Below are positions 19,519 through 28,830 of a stretch of DNA of 64,000 bases, piece after piece; the stretch's first letter is position 1; the number at the start of each line of letters is the position of its first letter. A program made the position numbers and the translations under genes. The DNA comes from Tectiglobus diatomicola (GTDB taxonomy: Bacteria > Pseudomonadota > Alphaproteobacteria > Rhizobiales > Hyphomicrobiaceae). The DNA is taken from assembly GCA_039583345.1 (NCBI GenBank), contig JAZDSJ010000005.1, forward strand, positions 124,001 to 188,000, in the 5' to 3' direction. Below the pieces are notes generated by a model. That model searched no databases and was not told where the DNA came from. It worked only from the letters and a program-made list of their open reading frames with translations.

Positions 19519-20466
19519 ATGGCTCTTCTCATTATTGGCAAAGATATTATTAAAGACTATTACCATGAAATATGTAAACAGGCGCCACATCGCGACATTC
19601 GCCTATGGCCAAATATTGGAGATCCTAATGATATCTTGCATGCTTTGGCGTGGCACCCAGAACACGGTGAATTAGCCCGGCTGCCAAATCTAAAAACTAT
19701 TGTTTCTTTAGGAGCCGGCGTTGACCATCTCTTAGAGGACTTAAAATTGCCAAATGTTCCTGTAATCCGATATGTGGACCCAGATCTGACAAGTCGTATG
19801 GTTGAATACATCATTCTTAATACGTTATTGCATACACGACGTATGATGGAATATCAAAATCAGCAGAGGGTCTCAAAGTGGCAATACTTGCCAGTACCCA
19901 CAGCCAAAGATATCCGTGTTGGAATAATGGGAATGGGTGTTCTAGGATCTGCAGCTGCGTCTGCCTTGTATGGAATGGGTTTCAAAATACGTGGATGGAG
20001 TCGTAGAATTCAGCAGATAGAGAATATACTGAGTTTTGCAGGAACGGAGAATTTGGATACATTTCTTGCTGAGACGGACATATTGGTAGTCCTTCTCCCC
20101 GATACTAAAAAAACTAAAGGGCTCATAAATCGAATGTTGATACGAAAATTGTCACTTAGTGGACGTCATCCAAGTTTGCCTGGACCGGTTTTGATAAACG
20201 GCGGTCGAGGCGCTGTTCAGATTGAAACTGATATACTTGCGGCATTAGAGACTGGCGAACTATACTCCGCGAGCCTTGATGTATTTGAAAATGAGCCTCT
20301 CTCACTAGACAGTCCTTTATGGAAACATCCACGTGTTTCAATTACACCGCATACCGCTGGGGTGAGTACTCCTGAAGTTATTGCGGCATATTTTCTAAAT
20401 CATGTTAAAAGTTCGGAGAGTGGAAAATGCCCGAAAAACGTTGTCGATCGTAGTGTTGGTTATTAA
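19519..20466 (+). CDS. ghrA: Glyoxylate/hydroxypyruvate reductase A-like dehydrogenase
   Basis: A 315-aa D-isomer-specific 2-hydroxyacid dehydrogenase of the GhrA type, which reduces glyoxylate or hydroxypyruvate with NAD(P)H. The NAD-binding glycine motif is GIMGMGVLGSAAA; the catalytic set consists of the Arg in NGGRGAVQIE, the Glu in ENEPLSLDSPLW and the His in ITPHTAGVSTPE. The N-terminal WHPEHGELARLPNLKTIVSLGAG stretch is typical of the GhrA branch rather than of SerA or LdhA. The exact substrate cannot be read from sequence. It stands alone between long gaps. Confidence 0.85.
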   Translation: MALLIIGKDIIKDYYHEICKQAPHRDIRLWPNIGDPNDILHALAWHPEHGELARLPNLKTIVSLGAGVDHLLEDLKLPNVPVIRYVDPDLTSRMVEYIILNTLLHTRRMMEYQNQQRVSKWQYLPVPTAKDIRVGIMGMGVLGSAAASALYGMGFKIRGWSRRIQQIENILSFAGTENLDTFLAETDILVVLLPDTKKTKGLINRMLIRKLSLSGRHPSLPGPVLINGGRGAVQIETDILAALETGELYSASLDVFENEPLSLDSPLWKHPRVSITPHTAGVSTPEVIAAYFLNHVKSSESGKCPKNVVDRSVGY

Positions 20467-20818
20467 ATCATTATCCCGTCTTAGTCTGGATGTAATAACT
20501 AGAGGTTTACTGTTGACAATGTGTGCTTAATATACTCCAAAAATTTGCTCTTTCGTAAGTTTAATGCATGTAGAGAGAAATTTACTTACTATATTTAAGC
20601 AGAGAGTGTAATCATTAAAAATGCATAATTTATAATTTATTTGATATTGTCATTAGTAATTATTAACAATCGTTATCTTTTAGAAAATAAAAGGTATTGT
20701 TTTGGGATTAAGCTTATCTGGTCAGAAAACTGAGTATATGTTTTACATGTACTCGAGTTGTATTTAATTAGTTAGTTAAAATTCTATTAATTTGTTTAAG
20801 TTTAGAAGCACATTACTC
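20467..20818. other. Intergenic, convergent genes
   Basis: 352 very AT-rich bases between the convergent ghrA and priA ends. I see no gene and no convincing terminator hairpin. Confidence 0.5.
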
Positions 20819-22975
20819 TTACATAAAGTTGTAAGGGTCTATGTCAACATTAAGGCGAACATCCCCCTTCATCGCAGGAATTTGACTGATCCAGACTCTT
20901 AAATAGCTTTGAATATCAATTTCGCGAGTTGCTTTGACTAATAATCGCCAGCGGTGACGTCCACGTATCATAGATAAAGGAGCTTCTACGGGACCAAGTA
21001 CTGTAACTTGGTTCGTCTTTGGAGCGCTGCGAGCGACGCTGTGAGCAAAAGCATTACCAAGGCTTTTGTCACGGGCAGATATTATTAATGCTGCAAGTCG
21101 TCCGAAAGGTGGCAGCATGCCAGTACGACGCTCATTGATTTCACGCTTGACAAATGCATCGCGATCTCCTGTGATTATGGCTTGAATGACAGAATGATCA
21201 GGTAAATATGTTTGTATAAAACCACGTCCTCGTTGCATTACGCGCCCTGCGCGTCCCGTAACTTGATGCATCATTTGAAACGAGCGTTCGCCAGCACGAG
21301 GGTCTGCTTGAGCGAAGCCAAGGTCACCGTCAACAATACCAACCGTTTCAAGATTGGGGAAATGGTGACCTTTGGCAATGATTTGTGTACCGATGATAAT
21401 ATCAATTTCCCCGGTTTCAATTTGAGTAATTACTTTTCGCATTTCATTAATTGTTGGAATTAGATCGCTAGACAGTAACGCCGTTTTGACACCAGGAAAA
21501 ATACCAATAACTTCCTCCAGAATACGTTCTATACCTGGGCCGCATGCCACTAAACTGTTTTGTTTGCTGCATTGTGGACACTTTTTGGGCATCGGCAACG
21601 TAAAGCCGCAATAATGACAACTTAGTTTTGTACGAAAACGATGTTCTACAAGCCATGAAGAGCATTGTGGACAGTCAAAGCGATGGCCACAGGCTTTACA
21701 TAATGTAAGAGGAGCGTAACCGCGGCGATTAAGAAATAATAGACTTTGACGGCCATTATTAAGAGTGTCTTTTAACGCTGTTATAAGAATTGGTGACAAC
21801 CAGTGTCCACGTTTAGGCGGGTTCAATTTGAGATCAATAGCTGTGACTTCTGGTAAATCAATACCGGAGTAACGTCCAGGTAAGATGACGTGGTTGTAAC
21901 GCCCGGTACGCACATTTACATGACTCTCGATTGATGGTGTTGCTGATGCTAATATGATTGCAAATTTACCTAGGCTGGCACGTACAACAGCCATGTCTCG
22001 TGCATGGTAATTTACTCTATCGTCCTGTTTAAAACCACTATCATGCTCTTCATCGACTACAATCAGACCGAGATTCTTGTAGGGTAGAAATAGCCCAGAA
22101 CGTGCGCCTACCACACATTGCGCTTTACCAAGTGCTACAGCTCTCCAGACACGTCCGCGCTCTGTTTCTCTAATGGCTGAATGCCATTCTACAGGTGCGC
22201 ATCCGAAGCGCCTCTTGAATCTTTGCATGAATTGGTTAGTTAGGGCAATTTCTGGAAGTATGATCAATACTTGTAGGCCCTGAGCAAGCGCGCTAGCAAC
22301 TGCTTCATAATACACCTCTGTTTTGCCGGCTCCCGTGACACCATCAAGTAATGAAACGGAAAATCTTTTTGCCTCAACTGCTGCTTTAAGCATATGAGCA
22401 GCAACTTTCTGATCATTATTTAATGTGGTAATTTCGTGTGTTGGGTTTGGTTGCGAATGAGCTTTTTCAGGTAATAATGTGTTAACTAGTACTCCAGCCT
22501 GAACAAGACCGTCGATTACACCGGTAGTACACCCTGAGATCCTTGCAAGTTCTGTTTTAGAACGAATCTGACCGTCTGAGGAAATCTTCATAACTCTCGT
22601 ACGTGCTGGTGTCATTCTTAAAGGCACTGATGCATTTGTGGTGTACTGTACACCATAACATGGTTTTTCAAGTCCAAATGTGGCACGCGCACCTATGGTC
22701 ATCCGTATAACCATGCCAAGCGGAGATAATGTGTACCAGGAAATCCACTCAGCAAAGCGCATCGTAGAAACGGGTAATCCAGGAATGTCAACCTTACCAG
22801 CTAACCGTTTTAGTTTTTCAGGATTAATAGGTTTTTGTAAGCCAACAGGGCGGTCCCAAACAACACCAGTACGTATTTGTGTGCCAAGTGGTACGCGGAC
22901 TAAAGTACCAGGTATAACTGGCCCAATCTCACCAATTAGGTAATCATAACTGTAATCAATGGCCAGTGGAAGCAC
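20819..22975 (-). CDS. priA: Primosomal protein N' (PriA helicase)
   Basis: Superfamily 2 helicase that reloads DnaB at stalled forks. The Walker A motif is GVTGAGKTEVYYEA and the DExH box is VVDEEHDSGFKQD. Eight cysteines in CxxC-type pairs (CKACG, CPQC, CHYCG, CPQC) form the PriA zinc-binding insert, and the C-terminal GRAGR-type helicase motif is present. From the only canonical start, GTG 22975, the protein is 718 aa, but conserved family sequence appears to continue upstream: the frame stays open to 23030 and encodes QLRVPV directly before this GTG, matching the usual R-V-x-V-x-L-P-L start of PriA. A non-canonical CTG at 23014, with GAGGAA six bases upstream, is an alternative (see findings). 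Confidence 0.94.
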   Translation of the reverse strand: MLPLAIDYSYDYLIGEIGPVIPGTLVRVPLGTQIRTGVVWDRPVGLQKPINPEKLKRLAGKVDIPGLPVSTMRFAEWISWYTLSPLGMVIRMTIGARATFGLEKPCYGVQYTTNASVPLRMTPARTRVMKISSDGQIRSKTELARISGCTTGVIDGLVQAGVLVNTLLPEKAHSQPNPTHEITTLNNDQKVAAHMLKAAVEAKRFSVSLLDGVTGAGKTEVYYEAVASALAQGLQVLIILPEIALTNQFMQRFKRRFGCAPVEWHSAIRETERGRVWRAVALGKAQCVVGARSGLFLPYKNLGLIVVDEEHDSGFKQDDRVNYHARDMAVVRASLGKFAIILASATPSIESHVNVRTGRYNHVILPGRYSGIDLPEVTAIDLKLNPPKRGHWLSPILITALKDTLNNGRQSLLFLNRRGYAPLTLCKACGHRFDCPQCSSWLVEHRFRTKLSCHYCGFTLPMPKKCPQCSKQNSLVACGPGIERILEEVIGIFPGVKTALLSSDLIPTINEMRKVITQIETGEIDIIIGTQIIAKGHHFPNLETVGIVDGDLGFAQADPRAGERSFQMMHQVTGRAGRVMQRGRGFIQTYLPDHSVIQAIITGDRDAFVKREINERRTGMLPPFGRLAALIISARDKSLGNAFAHSVARSAPKTNQVTVLGPVEAPLSMIRGRHRWRLLVKATREIDIQSYLRVWISQIPAMKGDVRLNVDIDPYNFM

Positions 22976-23014
22976 TACGGGTACACGCAGTTGCTCTGAC
23001 TTATTATATTTCAG

Positions 23015-23860
23015 TTCTTGTTCCTCTTCCTCTTATTAGTATTAAGCTTACCTAAATCAACACTTGTTGATGATTTTTAAAATGTATATGATGCCCGAAC
23101 GAATGGCTTATGTAAAAGATCATACATTAATGACGTGTTAAATAATCATTAGTGTTTTTTGTCATTAATATTAATAATATATCTCAAATAAAAAAATAAA
23201 CTGATAATGTAATGAAATCTAGAACATTTTATTAGTACTTCTTAAGTAATTGTAAGTCGGAATTATTAAAGCTTCTGTGACGCGTTGCATTTAAATTGAA
23301 AATAATCTAATGCAATATTTATTTTAAGCTACATTTTCAATACTTATTAAAAGTATGGCCAGATTTAGGCAATTCTTTTACTAAAGATTAAGCCTAAGAT
23401 CTGTAAATAAATTTCAATTTGATTGGTTTAGTAACAATCACTATCCTTTAGTAGTTTTTTGCTAATGAGCGAAAATAAAGTTTCTATAATTTTTTTGTAT
23501 TTATTGCTAAGCATTTAGCAGGTTATATTGTAATCCAAATCTTTTGTCCTGATGAGGTTGTGCGATGATGAAAATCTTCGTGGATCAGTATATTGTATTT
23601 GCTGATTAAAGTGGATATACAGAAGATTAGATGTATGCATAAGCAGTTTTAAGTATAGTAAAATGTAAGAGCTGCTCGGTAAAATTTGGATCTTCATTTT
23701 TGCACTTTTAACTGGGTAATCATTTTGAAACAGTCGTCCTTGGCCTGTATTAATGATATTTCGGTATATTTGTTTTCTTTGGATACCTAGTAAGCACGCC
23801 ATTATTATATTCAACAACGTCAGTTGATAAATTGGAACTCGACTTAACTATAGAGGTTGC
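23015..23860. other. Gene-poor region between priA and the Fe-S protein
   Basis: About 850 bases between divergent genes. The plus-strand gene downstream looks like the C-terminal half of a bigger FAD/Fe-S dehydrogenase, so this is where its FAD half would have been. I found no recognisable FAD-binding PCMH segment here. The bases 23015-23030 hold a strong purine-rich ribosome-binding-site-like stretch for priA on the minus strand. Confidence 0.45.
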
Positions 23861-25216
23861 ATGAAAAACTATTTGGATTGGCGTGCGTATCAGGACGCAG
23901 GCATGGGTGATCCTTACGCTGATATACCTAAAAATGGCGGCGATTTCGCTAAGGCAGTAGCAGCGTGCATAAATTCGCGCCAGTGCGAAACTCATGGCAA
24001 ACAAGTTATGTGCCCTAGTTTTAGAGTAACAAATAATCCAAATTTCTCCACAGGGGGTCGTGTAAAACTATTAAAGGCTGCGTTGTCCTGTGATTCTTCA
24101 GAATTGGCATTATTAGATCCGATGCTTTCCGAGGCGATGGATCTTTGCGTTAGTTGCAAAGGATGTAAACGTGAATGTGAAGCTAATGTCGACATGGCCT
24201 TGATCAAGGCCGAATATAAGGCTCAGAAAGTAGCATGTGATGGGTTAGGATTTAGAGATAGACTGTTCGCTTATGCACCGCATTGGCTTCATAATTCGCA
24301 GTGGATAAGACATCTTATTAAATATCGCAATCGCTATAGGTTTTTAAGATGGATTAGTGACTGTGTTTTTGGCATTGCTACAAGTCAACTACTTCCACAA
24401 CCCGTACGTGTGCCTTTCAGTGATGATAAATCTTATAACAATGAGCTTGTTTCAGGTAAAACAAATCAGAATGTTGTTTTATTTGTTGATACATTCACTC
24501 GTTATTTCGAGCCTAATATCGCCTATTCAGCCATAGCTGTATTAGAAGCGGCTGGTTATCGCGTTCACGTCGCCAAACCTATTTTAGAAACTCCCGATCC
24601 ATCTCGTCCGTTGTGTTGCGGGCGGACTTTTTTAGCGCAAGGATTAGTCGAATTAGCTAGGAATGAAGTGAGACGTGTACTTTATTCGCTAAATAGTTAT
24701 GTAGATGCTGGTTACACAATCATTGGATTAGAAGCTTCGTGTATCATAGGCTTAAGAGACGATTCGCGTGCACTTGGATTAGGCAGAGAGATTGACAAAT
24801 TATCAAAAAATTTAGTTTTGTTCGAAGAGTTTCTGTCAAAAGAAATTACATCTAAGCGTTTCTCCTTACCACTTCGATCTATGAAAAAAACACGCTCACT
24901 TGTTCATGGTCACTGTCATCAAAAAGCCGTTGGTGCCACGAAAGCTGTGCGCAGAGTTTTGAAACATGTTCCTGACCACGAATTTAAAATGATTGATGCT
25001 GGTTGCTGTGGAATGGCTGGTACTTTTGGTCTTGAAACAGAGCATGCTAAGGTCAGCTCACAAATGGCGGAAGATGGCCTCATTCCTGCGTTGCAAAATT
25101 CACATGACGCAACAATTATTTGTAATGGGTTCTCTTGTCGTCAACAGATCAAAAACTTAAGTAGTCATCGCCCTTGTCATCTCGTTGAGTTCTTGCATGA
25201 TGCTATTATCACCTAA
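23861..25216 (+). CDS. Fe-S oxidoreductase, like the C-terminal half of FAD/Fe-S dehydrogenases
   Basis: A 451-aa protein with cysteine motifs for two [4Fe-4S] clusters (Cys36, Cys42, Cys51; then LCVSCKGCKREC with Cys96, 99, 102, 106) followed by two CCG (DUF3400/cysteine-rich) modules, LCCGRTF and GCCGMAGTFG. In sequence it matches the C-terminal half of roughly 1000-aa FAD-binding and (Fe-S)-binding dehydrogenases (YdiJ/D-2-hydroxyacid type) better than the separate GlcF subunit. The frame starts (MKNYLDW) where the linker after the FAD domain lies in those proteins. ATG 23861 has AGAGG four bases upstream, so it is translatable. It could be a surviving electron-transfer subunit or the remnant of a truncated enzyme; without the FAD half it cannot oxidise a hydroxyacid alone. 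Confidence 0.75.
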   Translation: MKNYLDWRAYQDAGMGDPYADIPKNGGDFAKAVAACINSRQCETHGKQVMCPSFRVTNNPNFSTGGRVKLLKAALSCDSSELALLDPMLSEAMDLCVSCKGCKRECEANVDMALIKAEYKAQKVACDGLGFRDRLFAYAPHWLHNSQWIRHLIKYRNRYRFLRWISDCVFGIATSQLLPQPVRVPFSDDKSYNNELVSGKTNQNVVLFVDTFTRYFEPNIAYSAIAVLEAAGYRVHVAKPILETPDPSRPLCCGRTFLAQGLVELARNEVRRVLYSLNSYVDAGYTIIGLEASCIIGLRDDSRALGLGREIDKLSKNLVLFEEFLSKEITSKRFSLPLRSMKKTRSLVHGHCHQKAVGATKAVRRVLKHVPDHEFKMIDAGCCGMAGTFGLETEHAKVSSQMAEDGLIPALQNSHDATIICNGFSCRQQIKNLSSHRPCHLVEFLHDAIIT

Positions 25217-26097
25217 TAAGTTAACTCATAAGTGCGAATTCGGAAAACGATTAAATATGTATATGAAGTATTCATACAACTTAAAAGATACTATTTTGTT
25301 AGTAATTGAGAACTAGGTTGGAACGCTTAGCCTTGCATTTTCAATTTTTGGCAGTTGTAATTTTGACTAAATATTACTTCTCTTTGATTAGTTGTTCGCG
25401 CTACTTTATAAATTTAAATCTTTTACACTTGTTACTTCGTTATACTCAGCTGTACAAAGTTCTATAATTACACTTTAAATTAATGTAAGGTTATTTTGGT
25501 ATCAAAGCGGCGCGTAGCTTGATTACACTGCAAAATGAGATGTTTTAAAACTTTTAGTTCTGAGCATAAAAGAGAGTAAGATTATAAAGAAAGTTGTCAT
25601 ATTATTTTCATAGGGGGGTGAGAGAGATACTGTAATTCACCCTTGTTTTTATACATTGGTTACCAATAGTTTGACAGAACTGACACAGGAGAAGATTTTC
25701 ACTACTAATTCCAGCATTGAAATTAGAAGGAGGGCAATTAATCAGTCTTTTATATTCTGCATCTTTAAGTTGTATCAAACTAACTTTTGGAAAAACTATA
25801 TGAGGTAAGCATCTCGTTGTTTCAAAACCTCTTGTAAATATTTAAGTTCTGGATAATAAACTTTCGATTTCCATCTTTCTATTTTAGCAGCTTAAGTTAC
25901 TAATAATTACTAAAGTATTTGCAAATCTTAACCTTAATCTTTATCAGTAAGTCTGGCATTAGATTACGTAATGTTGAGAAAATCAGGATTTAGTACATTG
26001 TCTCTCAGAAATTTCTTGCTTTTAACAACGTTTGTATAATGACTAAATTAGTCTAAGAGTATCTTATAGATCAAAGTTTAATATCACAGTTTAAGCT
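25217..26097. other. Gene-poor region
   Basis: About 880 bases without a recognised gene. It contains a possible terminator hairpin near 25616-25642. On the minus strand 25608-25805 is an open stretch with a CxxC pair but no start and no family match; I treat it as chance. Confidence 0.45.
25616..25650 (+). terminator. Weak terminator-like hairpin
   Basis: GGGTGA (25616-25621) pairs with TCACCC (25637-25642), a six-base-pair stem with a 15-base loop, followed by TTGTTTTT. It lies 400 bases after the Fe-S protein gene, which is far for its terminator. Confidence 0.3.
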
Positions 26098-26424
26098 ATG
26101 AGTAAGAATTTACCGTCACTTGAAGATTATGTTAACTTGTTCCGCTCATATGGAAAAGATCTTGGTACAATCTATACTGAACCAGATGACGATCGGTATG
26201 CGTTGTTGTTTGAGCAGATAATTTGTATGTTGATAAAGCCTTCAGCTTATAATTCATCAATACCTAAGCAGTTCCGTATCGCTGCTCAGAGTTATTACGA
26301 AAAAGATTCTGTTACATACAAGCATTTACGTGAGCCAGCTAATCGCCATTTTATGCTTTGTGACTTTTATGATTGGGTCATGCTTAACGGTGGGCTAGCT
26401 CTACTTCGGAGGGTTGAAAGCTAA
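26098..26424 (+). CDS. Uncharacterised 108-aa protein coupled to DUF364 gene
   Basis: A small soluble protein of 108 aa with mixed charge, no signal peptide, no cysteine cluster (Cys only in QIICML and MLCDFY) and no motif I recognise. It is mostly predicted helix by composition. Its stop codon overlaps the start of the next gene (TAATG at 26422-26426), so the two are translated as a pair and the product probably works with the DUF4213/DUF364 protein. The overlap, normal codon use and sensible amino-acid composition argue that it is a real gene although no ribosome-binding site is obvious. Confidence 0.75.
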   Translation: MSKNLPSLEDYVNLFRSYGKDLGTIYTEPDDDRYALLFEQIICMLIKPSAYNSSIPKQFRIAAQSYYEKDSVTYKHLREPANRHFMLCDFYDWVMLNGGLALLRRVES

Positions 26425-27194
26425 TGCCAGTACCTTTATCAACAACGTCTCCATACGAGTTAATTATTAAGTCAGCAGTTGGTAAAGAGGATATTGTTGA
26501 ACGTTTATGCCTAGGTATAACTTGGACAACTTGCCGAACTCCTGCAGGAATCGGTTTTGCTATGAGCCCGAGTACTCGATCGCGTGTACTAAAATGGCCA
26601 GGAACACTTGCAAGACAACCTACTCGTAAGCTTGCGACCTGGTTAAATTCGTGGGAGCCTTTTGAGGCTACTGTCGGTCTTTCTGCATGTAACGCGGCAA
26701 TAAATACTTACCAAAATAAAATGATGCAAGAGGCCGAACCTATCTCGTCTGATGTTTCAGCTAACCTAGCAGTGTTTGAATATTTTCGGCCGCATCTTAA
26801 AGGGCTTCGTACTGCAGTTATAGGACGCTATCCAGGAATTGACGATGTGCTTTGTGGTCTAAACTTTACAGTTCTTGAGCGACAACCACAAGAAACCGAC
26901 CTTTTGGATTCAGCAGCAGAATTTATCCTGCCTCAATCAGACTGGGTGTTCATCACTGCCACTTCACTTATAAACAAAACATTTCATCGATTATCAGAAC
27001 TATCACGCGATTCAATAACTGTTTTGATGGGGCCATCGACACCTTGGCTAACTGAGTGGTCTGATTTCGGAATTAACTATGTAGCGGGAGTCCAGATTAT
27101 AAATACTTCCAAATGCGAGCAAATAGTATCTGAAGGAGGAGGGACATGCCTATTTAATAATGGTGTGCAGTATGCTGTCACAAAACTAATATAA
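26424..27194 (+). CDS. DUF4213/DUF364 protein (putative heavy-metal chelation domain)
   Basis: A 256-aa protein with an N-terminal DUF4213-like region (about residues 10-100, including GIGFAMSPSTRSR) and a C-terminal DUF364 Rossmann-like domain: AVIGRYPGIDDV, LERQPQETDLLDSAAEFILP, DWVFITATSLINKTFHRL and LMGPSTPWLTEW are the family's hallmarks. DUF364 is described as a putative heavy-metal chelation domain; members often sit beside metal-uptake or cofactor genes, but no activity is established. It overlaps the preceding 108-aa gene by one base. A ferredoxin-reductase-like gene and a CobW-type metal GTPase lie just downstream, which fits a role in metal or cofactor handling. That role is inference. 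Confidence 0.82.
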   Translation: MPVPLSTTSPYELIIKSAVGKEDIVERLCLGITWTTCRTPAGIGFAMSPSTRSRVLKWPGTLARQPTRKLATWLNSWEPFEATVGLSACNAAINTYQNKMMQEAEPISSDVSANLAVFEYFRPHLKGLRTAVIGRYPGIDDVLCGLNFTVLERQPQETDLLDSAAEFILPQSDWVFITATSLINKTFHRLSELSRDSITVLMGPSTPWLTEWSDFGINYVAGVQIINTSKCEQIVSEGGGTCLFNNGVQYAVTKLI

Positions 27195-27604
27195 AATTTT
27201 AAGCATTACCTATCATGACTTACGTACATCAGAGAAAAATCTTTCTGTAATTAAGTGGCACGCTAGTTAACAGTCTTTAATAAGTGACTAGTTTCTTATA
27301 AATTTACTTAGTGAATTTAGAGCTTCCTAAACATTTAAAATAAACTATCATTTAAATCTAACAAAAATTATACTGTACGTCAAATACATGATTTTCTGAG
27401 TGATACAAGTTAGCTTATTCAAAGTATAGTATCATTATTACATTGCATAAAAAGAGTTATGCAATTCACGAACGACGAGTGCACTACAAGCTGTATCACA
27501 AGTATACATTAAGTTATTTCAAAATATTCATTTGTAGAACGTGAACAGCTTATCTAATTTAGTATTTTTGACGACATAATGTAATTTAGTTAAGTTGAGG
27601 CTGT
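27195..27604. other. Intergenic spacer
   Basis: 410 AT-rich bases between the DUF364 gene and the ferredoxin-reductase gene on the same strand. I see no gene and no clear promoter. Confidence 0.5.
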
Positions 27605-28777
27605 ATGTACGGTGATCCAATAATTATTGTCGGGGCTGGCCAATGTGGTGTAAAATCAATTGAAACTATTCGGCGGTTAGGCTTCCGTCAAGAAATAATA
27701 CTTATTGGAGATGAAAACTACTTGCCTTATCATCGCCCTCCTTTGTCTAAAGGTTTTTTAAAGGGTGATGTTAATCAGGAAAGTTTGTTTATAACCAACC
27801 AGTCGTTTTTTGATGAGCGCAATGTTAAGACTATTTTTGGAACTAGAGCTGTGTATATTGACTCTGATAAACACATCATCGGGCTTAAAAACGGTCAACA
27901 GCTCAGCTATTCGAAACTTTTATTAGCTCTGGGTTCGCGCCCACGAAATCTTGAAATTCCAGGCATTAATCTTAAAGGTATTTGTTCAATCCGAACAATA
28001 GATGATGTTAAATCCTTTTTAGGATCTTTAAAAATTGGAAATTTAAGGATTGTAATTATTGGTGGTGGATATACCGGCCTTGAGGTTGCTTCATCGATGC
28101 GGATATGTGGTCACCAAGTAACACTTATAGAAAGTAAAGAGAGCGTTTTAAAACGTGTTGTGTGTCAGCAAGTTTCGGATTTTTTTGAGAGTCTTCATGA
28201 GCGTCATGGAGTTAGTATCTTAAAAAAAATTGTTCCAAAACAGTTTTTAGGTGAGAAAAGTGTTTCAGCGATCGAACTCTCTAACGGCAAAGTAATTGAG
28301 TGTGACATTGTTGTAGTTTGCATTGGTAATATTCCTGAAGTTGAACTTGCAGTCTCTGCAGGAATTGAGATAGATAATGGCATTAAAGTAGATCCGACGT
28401 GTCAAACATCAGCAGAAGATATTTACGCAGCGGGAGATTGTGCATCATTTTTATCTCAACGGTACGGTAGAGTTATTCGTCTTGAAAGCGTGCAGAATGC
28501 GGTTGATCAAGGGAAGGCAGCCGCTCAAGCAATACTTGGTGAGACTATGCATTATGATCCTATACCGTGGTTCTGGTCTGATCAGTATAATACGAGACTA
28601 CAGATTGCAGGTATTTCCGATGACTATGACTATTTTGAAACTGAGCGAGGTAAGAGGGCACAAAGCTTTTCGGTGACATATTTTAAAAAAGGTCATTTAA
28701 TTTGCGTAGAATCAGTTAATGATGCTCGCGCGTATCTAAAGGGCCGTCGCACTCTTGAAGAAGCTTCAACATGTTAA
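27605..28777 (+). CDS. FAD-dependent ferredoxin/rubredoxin-type reductase
   Basis: A 390-aa pyridine nucleotide-disulfide-type flavoprotein of the putidaredoxin/rhodocoxin reductase group. The FAD-binding GxGxxG-type motif is at the start (IIVGAGQCGVKSIETIR), the PYHRPPLSKGFLKG segment is diagnostic of this group, the second Rossmann motif for NAD(P)H is IIGGGYTGLEVA, and the DIYAAGDCA motif closes the FAD site. It would pass electrons from NAD(P)H to a small Fe-S protein; no ferredoxin or P450 gene lies in this window, so the partner is unknown. ATG 27605 has GAGG four bases upstream. It is convergent with the CobW gene, 53 bases apart. Confidence 0.88.
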   Translation: MYGDPIIIVGAGQCGVKSIETIRRLGFRQEIILIGDENYLPYHRPPLSKGFLKGDVNQESLFITNQSFFDERNVKTIFGTRAVYIDSDKHIIGLKNGQQLSYSKLLLALGSRPRNLEIPGINLKGICSIRTIDDVKSFLGSLKIGNLRIVIIGGGYTGLEVASSMRICGHQVTLIESKESVLKRVVCQQVSDFFESLHERHGVSILKKIVPKQFLGEKSVSAIELSNGKVIECDIVVVCIGNIPEVELAVSAGIEIDNGIKVDPTCQTSAEDIYAAGDCASFLSQRYGRVIRLESVQNAVDQGKAAAQAILGETMHYDPIPWFWSDQYNTRLQIAGISDDYDYFETERGKRAQSFSVTYFKKGHLICVESVNDARAYLKGRRTLEEASTC

Positions 28778-28830
28778 ATTTAATAATTCTGGCGAAAATA
28801 ATCTAAATTACATGTTTACATATACCTCAG

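Noticed and set aside
25608..25805. Minus-strand open stretch of about 65 codons with a CxxC pair, possibly a pseudogene fragment
   Set aside because: No start codon context and no family match; several chance stretches of this size are expected in the gaps.
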